Shown here piece after piece: positions 33,735 through 45,443 of a stretch of DNA of 64,000 nt (position 1 is the first letter of the stretch; the number at the start of each line of letters is the position of its first letter). Below the pieces are notes generated by a model. The model was not told the origin of the DNA. It worked only from the letters and a program-made list of their open reading frames with translations, and ran no database searches. The position numbers and the translations under genes are program-made. Location of the stretch: assembly GCA_016630905.1 (NCBI GenBank), contig WBMQ01000001.1, forward strand, positions 2,604,001 to 2,668,000. Direction: 5' to 3'. Source of the DNA: Capillidium heterosporum. Its lineage: Eukaryota; Entomophthoromycota; Entomophthoromycetes; Entomophthorales; Capillidiaceae.

Positions 33735-35541
33735 ATGAAGTTTGCAAAGCAACTGGCACTGCGATCGATACCAACTTGGGCTATCTACTACGTGGACTAC
33801 CGCCTCCTGAAGAAAGCTATCAAGGACTTTGAGTTTCGTCTGATAGGTAGTTTTACAAATATTTACAACTAAGCTTTATAGATGCGAATAACGACCCCAA
33901 GGAATTGGAAGCTATACAGGAAGATTTCAAGGTTTTACTGATTACTGAATTGGACAAGGTGGATACTCGATATATAGAAAAGGAAAATGAATCCAGTTTA
34001 AAATTGGAGCAGCTCAAAGCGGAGGTATTTTTTACTCTAATGTTTATTTATATGATTATCAAAGTGGACGGAGCAAGTTACTCCAAAGGACCCCGCTCTA
34101 TGGTAAGCGCATATAGTTTGAATTCCGCCAGTCTAATTGAAGTATCCCTGTAGGCGTCATGAATTCACAAGGCTTATGCAATCCCTTGAATATTTGTTTG
34201 GTATTTATTGACCTGCAGCATACCCTCTAACCAAACTATATTTAAAGAATTCACCCATACCAACATAACTGGATTTCAAAAGATATTGAAAAAATTCGAC
34301 AAGCATTTAAAGACGGATATAAAGGAGTTGTGGTGGCCATTGGTAACTGGAAGACAGTTCGTTAAATCGGAAAAGGACGAAACACTGCTGTTCGAAGCCA
34401 AACAAGTCTGGCGTAAAAGAGTTCCACCAGCCCCGCTGGCCCCGACCGAAGATATCCATGCCATCGAACCTGAGGTTCCGACCGTACAAACTTTGGACCT
34501 AGATGCTTTACCAGGAGGTCAGATTTCCAGACTGTGGGTCGTAGTTGCTGAAGATGGATTATCGCTTCCAATAAAAGTCCCGGTCATAGTAGCCAAGGTA
34601 AAAGCTGCAGTGCTATTTAAGCTAACCTTTACCAGGGTGTCAAGCCAGGACCAATTATAGGCATAACCGCCGCACTACATGGCAACGAGTTGAACGGTAT
34701 CCCACTGATCCATCGACTTTTCCGTGAAATAAAACCCAGTGCCTTGCACGGCACCATCGTAGCAGTACCAGTAGCTAATGTTCCCGGGTACTTGACTTCA
34801 CAGCGTACCTACGACGGTGTCGATCTCAACCGTCTGATGCCTGGGTAATTTATTTCCATTAAATTGCACTGACTTTTTAAAAGTAAGAAGAACGGTTCTA
34901 CCCCCCAAGTTTATAGCTACAACTTGATGAACCGTATTATAAATAAGTTCGAATACTTGTTGGATCTTCACACTGCGTCTCGTGGACGAGTCAACTCCCT
35001 CTACGTACGAGCCAACATGATGGATCCCAAGACTCGGAACATGGCGCAACTTCAGAATCCCCAGATCATTGTACACAACACTTCCCCCGATGGTTCGTTG
35101 CGTGGTGCTGCCATGGAGTTGGGGATCCCTGCCATAACGGTTGAGATTGGAGATCCCTCTCGGTTCCAGAAGCGATTCATTCGATCGGCGTTGATGGGAG
35201 TGACCAATATATTATCCCACCTGAAGATGGTCATCGACGGAGGGGCCACCACGCCATCAGAGTACGACCCCGTCATCTGCGCCAAGTCGTACTGGATCTT
35301 TGCCACGAGGGGTGGTATTCTGACGGTGCTTCCCGACGTCAACACGTGGGTCAAGCGTAACGAGCCCATCGCCACGTTGCATAACATATTTGGTAAGTTG
35401 GAAGAGACTTATTACGCCCCCGAAGATGGAATCGTTGTCGGCAAAAATGTCGACCCTGTATGCCAGAGTGGTAATCGTATTTTGCACTTGGGTGTTGTTT
35501 CAGGTGAATTCCCAGTAATTAGTAACGATGGCCATCTCTAG
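33735..35541 (+). CDS. SPX domain fused to succinylglutamate desuccinylase/aspartoacylase-like zinc hydrolase
   Basis: Seven exons: 33735-33846, 33882-34024, 34065-34102, 34154-34200, 34248-34597, 34636-34844 and 34884-35541, 518 residues. Residues 1-135 are an SPX domain, which binds inositol pyrophosphates as a phosphate sensor: TWAIYYVDYRLLKKAIKD with Tyr22/Lys26, and FTHTNITGFQKILKKFDKH with Lys128/Lys129/Lys132. A linker with an acidic/Pro stretch follows (about 165-190). From about residue 200 to the end is an AstE/AspA (M14-like) domain: His245 and Glu248 in ALHGNELNG, DLNR, His329 in DLHTASRGR as zinc ligands, and Glu387 in TVEIGDPSRF as likely catalytic acid/base. This predicts a hydrolase of N-acyl amino acids or a related amide, gated by phosphate status. 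The substrate is unknown. The 47-nt fourth intron was preferred because it restores the SPX sequence. Confidence 0.82.
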
Positions 35542-35961
35542 TCTGTCTTCCAATCTTTTTAAACTGAGGTGCACTTGCTTCGTCTAGCCTTAAATAATTC
35601 GATTGTATAATCCTTTTATCGTACTCTAACACCCTACATGTAGTTTATTTAATATACCTTTTCCATCTTTTATCAATCTAATTGAAGAATTTTGAAAATA
35701 CCACCCAAATCCTTCAAGTTTCAATCATTTACACTTTACTCATAAAAATAAATTCTTGAGATATGTGTTTAGTTGTGGGAATTAATGTTGATTTGAGTAT
35801 ATATCCAATAAAATGATGGTTAAAACAGTTAAACTAATGCATTTGAAGTGTATCGGAAGTCTTTATTTATAGTTCAAGTTTACAAATAAATTTCAGAAAA
35901 CATCTATACAGCCTTACAACAGTTCATTCAGAAATAAAATGCTGCAAAGTCATTCTATCGA
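35542..35961. other. Short spacer between convergent genes
   Basis: 3' flanks of the SPX gene and UTP10. AT-rich, nothing else seen. Confidence 0.6.
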
Positions 35962-38900
35962 TTAACGGAAATATTGGTCAAGGGGTTCGCCATTGTACTT
36001 CTCGATGGTAAGCAACAATTTACGGCAGGCTTCTAATACCGATTTATCATCATCCTCCAGCACCTCAGCAAGGAACGGAATAGTCTCAGGTAAGTACGGT
36101 AACAGGTGCTTCTGGTGGCGCTGGTACAAAGCTCGAATCACATTTAAAGCCACAATCTTGGTCTGAGGTCTTTCGGACCGGGTCTGTTGTGCCAAGGTCA
36201 AATTCAGCTTCTTACGTGCCTCATCGTGAGTAACAGTCTGAGACAACTGGTCCAAGGTTGGTACCAAGTATTGATCTGCCCAGGCTGGATCGGATACGTG
36301 AGATATCTGGTTGACAAGCGCTGGTAGGTTTTGGAAGAAGCGGTCGGTAGTCCATAGACCCTCATTGTCGTACTGCAGTGACAGCGTCATCGACAGAAGT
36401 AGGTAACGGCTAAGATCGGGATTGGAATCTGACGCTGGACGAGAAAGTATACTGGTAGCGTGGTCGACAGTGTAAATGTAGTACGGGGCAAAGACGTGCT
36501 TGAGCTGGCTCAATAGTTGATAGATCAGATGGTAGAAAGTAGTTAGTCGTGCTATTCCTTGTGATTTAACTTTAAGCTCAACAATGGCCCATTCACCAAG
36601 CTTGAGGAAAAGTGGTTTGAAGCTATCATCACGAAGCTTCATAATAAGCTGGACGAAGCCATTTAACATGGTTACTTCGACTCGCTCCAAGTCCTAAAAT
36701 ATTAGCAAGTTAAGCTAGAGTAAAGCATACCTGAGGTGGAAGGCTGGAGAAGCGATGACGGAAGTCAAAGGCATCGACATAGAACTTGAAGATCAGCAAA
36801 TATAGTTTATCGGTAGACGTGGGGTTGAGGCTTATGATTACAGTTGTAAGCAGCTCCAATAGTGCTACAGTTGCCTAAATAAAAATAAGCAATATATCAT
36901 TATAGTATACTTACATCAGGTCCAATTTCAACGACTCGCTCGAAAGCTTTGAATAAGACAGGCAATAGGGAGCGAGGTTCAACTGAGAAGTTAAGCAGCT
37001 GTAAAGTAGCGTCAACTTTGCTGATTAGAGTTAACTCGCCTTCCAGTTTGGGTCGTAGCTCAACCTTGAACGTAACCAGGATGTCTACAATCTGGGATAG
37101 GTATGGTGTTGTAAAGTCGGCTAGCTTGGCCAGGATAGCTTCTAATAATACAAACTGAGCCAGCCACACTGTGGTCGCAACTGATAGATCATCAATAGCC
37201 ATGGTAGCATTAACTCGCTTTAGGAAGAGAGGCAATAGCTGTGGTACATGTGGAATCATAATAGCATCCAACTCACGACTAAAAAGGTAAGTGAGGGTTA
37301 AAAAGGCTAAAGTTACCATAAGTAGGAGAGTACCAAGCAAGCTGAGGAGTAGATCTTGTCACATGAACAACCCAATCCAAACTCACCTAGTAACAGCGGT
37401 ACAACTAGACTGACAAATTGGGTTTGATCATCAAACTTGTAGCTGGGACTGAACATGCGAAGGAACAGACCCAGGCAGTTATATGCGGTCTGCTTGTTTA
37501 TCGATGCCTAAATAAAAATTAGTAACACATTCAAATATATAATGTACTTCGTCAGGATTCTGAATAATAGCGACCAATTTCGGGGTCAAGTTGAGGAAGT
37601 GGTCGATATCAGTGGGGTTTAACTCGGCATGACTGCGTTCGAGGCGCTTGTCCAAAAGCCCCATCGATCGATATCGAACGGTGGCGCTTGGGTTGACCAG
37701 CAGTTTTTCCAAGAAGTGGGTGAAGCTAGTGAAGGTCATCAAAGCTAAAGAGGTGTTGAGGACTTCGTAGCCGAATCCAATCCAAGACTTGAAGAATTGA
37801 ACGGTAGTTGAGTCGGCCTCTGGCTCAGATTGGTATTTAAGCAAGTAGGATTTGAGATCTTGACTCATCAAGAGTAGTTGTTGAGAAATCTGCACAAGCT
37901 GATCGTCTAAATAGTTGCTATCCTCGCTATCAGGTTCAAGTTCAGTCAGCTGGTTCAAGAACGCTTCATCAATCATAAGCTTGTGAGCCAGGTGTACTGC
38001 GGCAAACTTGTAATTGCGGATCTGCTTATCAGTCTTCCCTTCAATATCGAACAAGTTGGCTAGAGATGTTGAGGCATTCTTCGTTGTTGGGGTAATGGCA
38101 CAGTTGGGAAGAGCTAGAACTGAAGTTAGCAACTCAGCGATGGCTAGAACTTGAACTGTCGGTTTGAACTGGCCGGCAATATCGATGGCGAAGGTACTCA
38201 ATTTCTTGGCTTCCTCACCTTTTCCAAGGTGAACCAAGTTGGTTGATTTCTCTAAAATAACCGCCAAAATTCCAAACAGGAATGTGGTACCTAAGGTCTC
38301 AACTAACATGACAAATAGCTTGAGGCGACGGTGAGGTGGTATGTGGAGGATAGCATTGACGAATACTTCGATAACAGGCTTGGATCGCAAGACCAATTGA
38401 TGAAGATGAGGGCTGTCTTCAATTTCAGCCACGTCATCCCTAAATGAATCCAAAAGCGGAGGGATAATACGCTTCAGTGTCTGTTCTAAAATATGGAAAG
38501 TGTACGGGTCGTCCTTTTGCATGACGTTAGCCCCCATAAAGGTAAATATAGGCATGACATGGTTCAAAATTTTGGCAGGATACACGGTGGCAATAGCCGC
38601 GACAAGAAGTAACGTATGATGGTGGGTCTGAGAAGTGCTGTTCTTGCGTAGTAACTGTACCACTACATCGATACGACAGTTGGCTGCATTGAGGTCCAGT
38701 CCCTTCTCCGTAGCCAAATTGAACAGGTTAGTTAGCAAAGACATTATCAGCTGGTATAGGTAGTTAAGCGGTCCTTTCGGGAGTTCTGAAGTGGACTCGG
38801 CTAACTGGGTCAAGGTATTGAATAGTGGAACTACTAGGGATAAGTATGGCAGTAAGTCATCCTTGCTATCGACTGCTTCTAAAACGGTAGTCAGCTGATT

Positions 38901-41900
38901 GATATACATGTTAGTGCTGGGCTTGTTCTCGGTCTTATTCTTCTTGATGGGACGTTGACTGGGGCTGGCCTTGTTGAGCAAGTCGTTGATTATATCAACG
39001 ATAGTGTCGGCACCGAAAGGCAAGGTAAACAGCACTCGTTTAGCCAAATAAGGTAGTTCGGGGTGTTCGGAAGCTAATAGAAGAACAAGGGCATTAAGCA
39101 TAGATTCCTGGTTAGTAAGACTCAGCGATTGGAAGAGTGCAGGCGTTATACGCTGAAGGACAAGGTGGCTTACGGTAGTCTTGTCTTTGACAACCTGTGT
39201 AACTCCTAGTCCGTATATCAGTGCGTTGATGTACTTATCTTTATCATTCATCTCAGCCATAACCTCCGGTGTGAACATGTCAAGTAGACTAGGGAGAGGG
39301 GAGGCTTTATCAGCAGCTGCATGGCCATCTGCGATTTGGCGCATGGAAAATACTATGGTCGGAAGCAGTGCCTTAAGCTTGGCCTTTGCGTTAAATGCAT
39401 TTATCAAGCTCAAGAAGCTGAGCTGCAGGTCGACGTCCTTGGTAATTTGGAAGAGAGCCAAGATAAAGTTCAAGAAGGCAGTGTCAAGTGCTAGCGATTT
39501 CTTGGCCTTTGATTTACCGTCGGAAACAGCCGAAATCAATCCCTGATTAAGTAGATCGGCGACATTATCAGAGCTAGCCATGATGGTGGAATGGAAAGAC
39601 TGTAGGTAGGATAGGAAATGAGTCAAATGGGATGGCGTGAATGGGGTAAGATGGATATTCTCATCTATTGATCCGAAATAAGGAACGGGGTTAATCATAG
39701 TTGACAAATCGCTTTCAATCAGTGAACTTGTGCAGGAGACTTGCATTTCTTTCAAGCCGAGTAAAGCAGTGCTTCTAATTATAGAGGATTGATCAGACAG
39801 AGCCACCAATAACGTAGGAAGAACTAATTGACGATCAACAAGGCTGATGCTGGAATCAGCTGGTTCACCGAGCAGGCAGGTAAGTAGGGTTAGGGAACGG
39901 ATCTTAATCGTCAAGCTGGAGCCTTTATCGAAATAGAGATGGCAAAAGAAGGCGAGGGCGTTAGATTTCAGAACGGTCATTCGGAACTCTTTCAAAATAT
40001 CTAGGTTTCTCTCCAGTTTTCCGATGGCTAAAACTTCAAATACTAAACGAACTAGACTCCTGTGAGTAGATTCGCTGGCATCGTCGCAGCTAACTAACCA
40101 AGCCTCAACTGAGGCTGATTCAGCAAGTACTGAAACTAGGCGATGTAGCCCGTATCGTATAGCGATGGCACTTGAAATAGGATTATCGGTATCGGTATCG
40201 GATTCAGTGCTGGAACTAAAGAAGCTGGATAAAGATGAAGAGGAATTACTGGCTAGAGGCTTGGTGAGTTGAGAAGATTTGGTGATCAGATTAAAGAACA
40301 TCAATCTTAGCTTAAATACCAAGTTGTTCTTCTTGAGATAGACGCTGCCTTCTTCGCTGGTAGAAAGCTTTAAGATCATTTCTAGTACAACTAAGGTAGC
40401 AAAATTTAAAGCCCGGCTTTTACATTTGACGTTAACCAGGTTAGCCAACATCTCAAGGTACTTCCAATTAGCCTTATCGTTTACCAAATCGTCGACAACT
40501 TGATTAAAGTAAAGATCGTGGTCGATCGATTGGCCCTTTTTACTGGTGAAGATTCCTTTGAAAAAGACGTGAGACTCGAGTTCCTTTCTCTCTTTCAAGC
40601 TGAATAATGAGTTGGTGGCTTCCTGGATGGTCAAGTGATGCATGATGGTTTCGAGGACAGCTGGGAGAGTCAATTCGATATTTTCATTCACAAATTTGGG
40701 CTGGATGATCAAAGTAAGGCAGTGTTCGTAATTGGCTCCATCCATTGTCTGGGCCAGATCCCATAGCTTACGAAGGAATGCGTTGTTCAATATCTGTTGG
40801 TTCTTTTCCAGCAGCTGCAGTGTCTTTGCAGTGAGGTCGTAGTCTTGCTTCGACAGTAAGTTCAGTAGCACCTCATCCAAATTGGGGAAAGGCTTGGCCG
40901 ACGAATGCATAAGTACGTCGAACAATGTGTCAAGGGCCTTCAAGTTAGTGCTAATATCGGAATTGGTAAGACTTAGGTGGAGGGAGGCGCCGGTTTCATT
41001 GACAATAAGATGCTTGCTAGTGCCATGGTTGTCCCGGTTGAAGGCTACCAAGTTGGCGTGGCATGGGTTCGAGTGCTTAGTTTTAGCAGCCTCCTTGACA
41101 TGCTTGGTGAAAATTTGGCCAAACTGGTCGGAACGAGACTCCAAAGCGGAGTAAATCGTGGCGACACTTTCGGGACGAGAGTAGCTTTTGTGAGAGATCG
41201 TCGAAATCAATAGGTTAGTCAGTATACCAGCGGTAGCATCGGTACATAGCATGGGGTCCTGGATTATCTTGGCAAGTAGTGTGACTTTAGTAGTGTCCTC
41301 GGTACTACTGATAACTGCACGAAGTAATCCAAGCGATAGGAAGGATACTAATGAATTGATTTCATATTCACTAGCAAAAATCTTTAGTGACTGTAAGATC
41401 ATAACAGACTTGGAATCAACCCAACCTAATAAACTCTCGTAATCGAAGTCTATCTCAAAAGCGTTGGACTGATATTCTGCTAACTTCACCAAAGCGACTA
41501 ATACCAGATTAATATCCAGCTGACTCTCTGTAAGCGAATTTATGATAGTAACGAGCATCTTTGATTTGAAGGAGCACTTGGTCAGCAACATGACGCAAAT
41601 CATGTAGCAGGAGTTACAATAGTCTTTACAGCCGCTACCCAATCCCTTTAAAATGAAGGGAAGAATAGAAAGAAGGACCTCGCTTTCAACTTCGGTAACC
41701 GCCTGGAGGTAGTTCAATAGTAGGGAAGTGAAGAAAGTAAACAGAATTGAAAATCCAGGAGTAAGGACGGAGCCTTCAGCTACCATATTCAAAACAAAGT
41801 TCATAAACTTACGGTCACGTTTGAACCAGGCAACCAGTTGGTCCTGGCTGAGCCCTAGCTTGGCCTTACGAACTGCTATGAGTGGGGACCAGAAATCGGT

Positions 41901-42389
41901 TGGCTTCAAATCGATAATAGTGAGTAGTTTGTTGAAGGGATCGGATCCATAATAGGGGAGTGCGCATCCAATTAGGTTGTCGACGTTGAATTGGTTGATC
42001 CTAAACCTTCTAATGAGCCACTCCAGGGCTTTACCGGCCGGTGCGAGCAAAAAGTACTGACTTACAAGCTTTAAAAAGCTGTCGATAGTCTTCCCTAGCT
42101 TCTCATTTTCGGTTTTAGTTAGGAGGACCCTGTCGGTGTCTTTAGCGGCTAATGAAAATAAAGGCGTTTCAAACTTTTCAAACTTGCTGTCAAGCTCCTG
42201 TAACGCTTGGAAGCCGTCCGTCCCTAAGCTGTAAATGGCATGAATATCCTGTTGAGCAGCCTCTCTACCACTGAACAAAAATGAATCCTTGTACTTTTCA
42301 TGTTGACCACTACGAACTCTATCGGTGTTGGGATCTCTATGTTTCGCCAACTGCTTCTGTAGGCTGGTTAGCATGCTAGGACCTTTCAT
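35962..42389 (-). CDS. UTP10: UTP10/HEATR1, U3 snoRNP small-subunit processome HEAT-repeat protein
   Basis: Large nucleolar scaffold needed for 18S pre-rRNA processing and rDNA transcription. Exons (minus strand): 37548-42389, 37387-37507, 36915-37354, 36731-36874 and 35962-36693, giving about 2092 residues, matching HEATR1/UTP10 (1.8-2.1 thousand). The N terminus fits the family: LTSLQKQLAKHRD, LEWLIRRFRINQFNVDNLIGCALPYY, LLTIIDLKP. The body is a continuous array of HEAT-like helices. The C terminus has the BP28CT domain (MERVEVTMLNGFVQLIMKLRDD, LFLKLGEWAI, KALYQRHQKHLLPYLPE-like) and ends EPLDQYFR. Introns are 40, 32, 40 and 37 nt, and the 32-nt one (37355-37386) is unusually short but is required to keep VPLLLDLLLSLLG in frame. 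Its start is 131 bp from the divergent gene at 42521. Confidence 0.9.
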
Positions 42390-42520
42390 TTCTCTATTCT
42401 CTTGAAAAGATTATTTTTCATTAGGCTTTGAGAATCTTTTTAGCTAAACACGCTTAGCCAATCAAGTGCCTCAAGCTAAACTAAAGGGAAACGAGAGCAT
42501 AAACTTTGTCAGCATTTTCT
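42390..42520. promoter_or_regulatory. 131-bp divergent promoter of UTP10 and the 42521 gene
   Basis: The two ATGs are separated by only 131 bp, so both transcripts must start from this stretch. It contains CCAAT at about 42459 (AGCCAATCAAG) but no clear TATA box. Confidence 0.5.
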
Positions 42521-42976
42521 ATGTCTGAACAATCACAGCTCCCTCAAGATTTCTTCGACAACCCGACCAAGCCGGCCAACTCTTCAAAGCCAAAGCCAGA
42601 TGAAATAACGAGAAGTAAAAGTACCAGTAAACTTACCGAAGATGAACTTTTGGCAGAATTTGAATCGGCAATTGAACCACTTTTAGCTAAAGACAACTCG
42701 ACAACTGAAGTTCCTAAACCAGAAGTAGATGAATTGGAAAATCCTAGTCTATCAGAGCTGGACCGCAGCATTATGGAAGGTGAAGAAGCTGTTCAGTTGT
42801 CTCAGAGGCTACTGTCCAAGCTAGAGGTACTGAAGCGTAAAGTTGAGTCGAACCGTGAGCAATCTGATGAAGTTAAGAAGTCTAAATCGAATTCAGAATC
42901 CAAACCAAACATACCAGATGAAAGTAGTGGCTCAAGCTCTGAAGAGGAAGATAGCTGGCGAAATTTGAAAGTTTAA
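42521..42976 (+). CDS. Short acidic coiled-coil protein, resembling the C-terminal part of ZNF830/CCDC16
   Basis: 151 residues, single exon, ATG at 42521 chosen because upstream codons lack another ATG. The beginning LPQDFFDNP matches the LPxDFFD motif that follows the zinc finger in ZNF830/CCDC16 splicing-associated proteins. Then comes ELLAEFESAIEPLLAK, a predicted coiled coil LSQRLLSKLEVLKRKVESN, a Ser/Glu-rich tract, and an ending EEEDSWRNLKV. The usual N-terminal zinc finger is absent and there is no room for it between this ATG and UTP10. The homology is suggestive only. It may be a truncated member or an unrelated acidic protein. It shares its promoter with UTP10 and ends 54 bp from the convergent F-box gene. 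Confidence 0.55.
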   Translation: MSEQSQLPQDFFDNPTKPANSSKPKPDEITRSKSTSKLTEDELLAEFESAIEPLLAKDNSTTEVPKPEVDELENPSLSELDRSIMEGEEAVQLSQRLLSKLEVLKRKVESNREQSDEVKKSKSNSESKPNIPDESSGSSSEEEDSWRNLKV

Positions 42977-43030
42977 AATAAATATATACTAAAATTTTGC
43001 AATAAGATCAATATCTACAGTTTATTCATT

Positions 43031-44370
43031 TCAGCTTACAGTACAAAATCCAATACTAGTATCAGGTCTATAAGTTGATACTTGCCTCTCAACATCCCAT
43101 TTAACCTCCAGCTTGGATAAGTAGCTTAAATTACGTTTTAACAGCTCCGAATCTAGGTGACGGTTGTCACTAAGATCTAGGTACCGTCCTTTGAACTTTC
43201 TAAGAACCTGCTGGACCAAATCTATATCCAATTTCGGGTTGATAAATAGCTCCAATCGTTGCAAGTTTGGCCGTGTAATCAACTCCACCAACCAGCCTTG
43301 ACCAGTCAAAAGATTATTTCGGCCTAAATTAATCGACTCGAGGCTGGGGAGACCCTGTATTAATTTGGCTAGGAAAGCATCGTCAACTGTAGCCGCTTCT
43401 AAATCCAGTCGAATAAGTTTATCCAATTGAGAGAGTGTAGCTAGGTGGTTCTTTTTAAGGCCAGGTAAGTTGTTCAGAATCAGTGTCTCAAGTTCGCTTT
43501 GACCATCTAGAAGATATTTCAATTGCAGCCCTTCGATTTCGGTCAAGCTCAGATCTAATACATGTAACTTTGACTGGAAATTAATGAAACCGTACCCATC
43601 TAGGTTGATTTTACATCGTCTCAAACACAATCGGCGTAATGTAGGAAGCTCACTGATACGTATGAACCAACTACTTTCAGTAACTTTTATATCATTTAGG
43701 ATCAACGTATCGAGACATATGGGTAACTTTAGCGCAAGTACATCTAGTAATCGACAGTTGCTGAGATCTAAATGTCGAAGTTTAAGTTGGTTCAGCTTCT
43801 CAACAGAAATTGTGTGGACCGAATCTAATCCAGCTAATGCTACCGACTCCAGCTTATTTAGTTGGGCTAGACTCAAGCTAAGCTGCTGACTAGACAGTTT
43901 TCGGCATCCACTTAGGTCAAGTTTTCTAATTCTGGGGCAAGATTTCGAAATATGGTCTAAAACTTTGTCGGTCACATTAAAGCAGCCTCTGTTTCATAAA
44001 ATTTAGAGACATATAGAATCAACTGATTTACCTAAAGTTAATACTTCGGACGTAATGTTGGCCTATTTCAAGTGTTTTTATTAGGAAGAAAGTTGGTACA
44101 TTTAGGTGGTTGGAAAAAGATAGCGTAGTATGAAATTGGGCATCTTCACAAATCTCCTTGAACCTTCTGCTAACCTTAAACTTTATTAGAAACATTCAAT
44201 TTAATAGTTACCTGAGCCAGCGCCAGCCTACTTGGCAATTCCAACTTGGCAACAATTAGTATCCACACCTCTGGTGGTAACTCGGTTAGTAAGTAGTAGC
44301 AGGCGTCAAACTGGGCCAACTCCAACATATCCATAAAATCCAAACGTAACCTTGAACTTACTTTCAGCAT
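43031..44370 (-). CDS. F-box/leucine-rich-repeat protein
   Basis: Likely substrate adaptor of an SCF (Skp1-cullin-F-box) ubiquitin ligase. Exons (minus): 44212-44370, 44032-44174 and 43031-43988, 419 residues. The F-box spans about residues 27-70 (TELPPEVWILIVAKLELPSRLALAQ, then VSRRFKEICEDAQFHTTLSF). Eight or more leucine-rich repeats follow (KLDLSGCRKLSSQQL, LRHLDLSNCRLLDVLALKL, LRRLCLRRCKINLDGY, LDLSLTEIEGLQLKYL, SINLGRNNLLTGQGW). The first intron is 37 nt if the exon resumes at VSRRF (a 31-nt alternative adds FK). The target is unknown. A 27-bp imperfect hairpin lies about 200 bp upstream. Confidence 0.82.
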
Positions 44371-45443
44371 ATTTCTACGTCCTCAATTACTCGAGGTTCA
44401 ACCTCCACTTCTAATAAACTTTATATTTTCACCTTGAACCGAGAACTTCGGCTTGGCCAGGTTCATGCTTTTATGGTTGGACAAAGCCTTTGTTTTGGAA
44501 TTTCAAGCACAAAGCTAAATTGTAGGGAATAAGTGGTGATGCAGCTAAAAAATTGAGTGCTACTACTCTGGTCAATATTTATCACTTCAAACCTCCAAAA
44601 TATTTAGGCTATTTGAAGTGATAGATTCCGACCAGAGTAAAGTTTAGTGACTATTATCTGCAGATCAGTTCATACAACTATAAATAAACTTGGTGAATGT
44701 TTTATCTCAAAAGAATACATACACTTAATATAAATAAGACTACTATATTAGTATTCAACTCTCACCTCCATTCTAGCTCGATCACTATGTCGATAAAAAG
44801 CAAAAATTGTTGATCAAATAATTACATTTATCTTGCAAACCTTTTAAAAAGTGATACGTTATACTATATATATTTGAGCTGCAATACTTAAATAGAATCA
44901 TAAATATAAACCAAAATACATTTTAAATATTGGAAGTTTACTTTAGCTAATCAATATAAAATAACTGGGTGATAACCCCATAGTCAGTACTGTTAGTATT
45001 TTACAGTATTAAGGGTTAGATAAAAGTATACAGTATATATCAACCATGGCAATATTTATTTATCCATTAATAAAAACTTTTTAGTTGAATGTAATCATAT
45101 ATAAATTTCCAACTACTTTGATTATTTAATGAGATATAACAAGAATATGCCTTGTTATTCTCAATACGCATAAACAAAATTTGAAATCAATATATATGAC
45201 CAACTTTTTATATATAAATGCATTCTATATAAACAACAAATACCTTTTAACCAATTATTAATTTTATGTGTCAAAGCGTAAATTCTATTAGATAGATTAT
45301 CGTAAACCAATGTAAAAGTTATAGCTTAGCATAGAGTACATGTTTAGCATACTAAACGTCACCTTCATAACAGGGTAGGTGTAAGGTTCAACCGACTCTT
45401 TAAAATGGCTTAGTATTCGACATTTGATAGATTCAATATAAAC
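44371..45443. other. Spacer with a large inverted repeat
   Basis: Upstream of the F-box gene and downstream of SF3B4. Contains the hairpin 44565-44638 and the 12-mer AAGCACAAAGCT at 44505-44516. The rest is AT-rich without a gene. Confidence 0.6.
44565..44638. repeat. Imperfect 27-bp inverted repeat with 20-nt loop
   Basis: Arms 44565-44591 and 44612-44638. The outer 9 bp (ACTCTGGTC / GACCAGAGT) and inner 12 bp (TATCACTTCAAA / TTTGAAGTGATA) are perfect, with about 5 mismatches between. It could be a transcribed hairpin, a protein-binding palindrome or a small mobile remnant. Confidence 0.75.

Noticed and set aside
34200-34220. An 18-nt intron in the SPX gene
   Set aside because: A 47-nt intron (34201-34247) gives the conserved EFTHTNITGFQKILKK join and a normal intron size.
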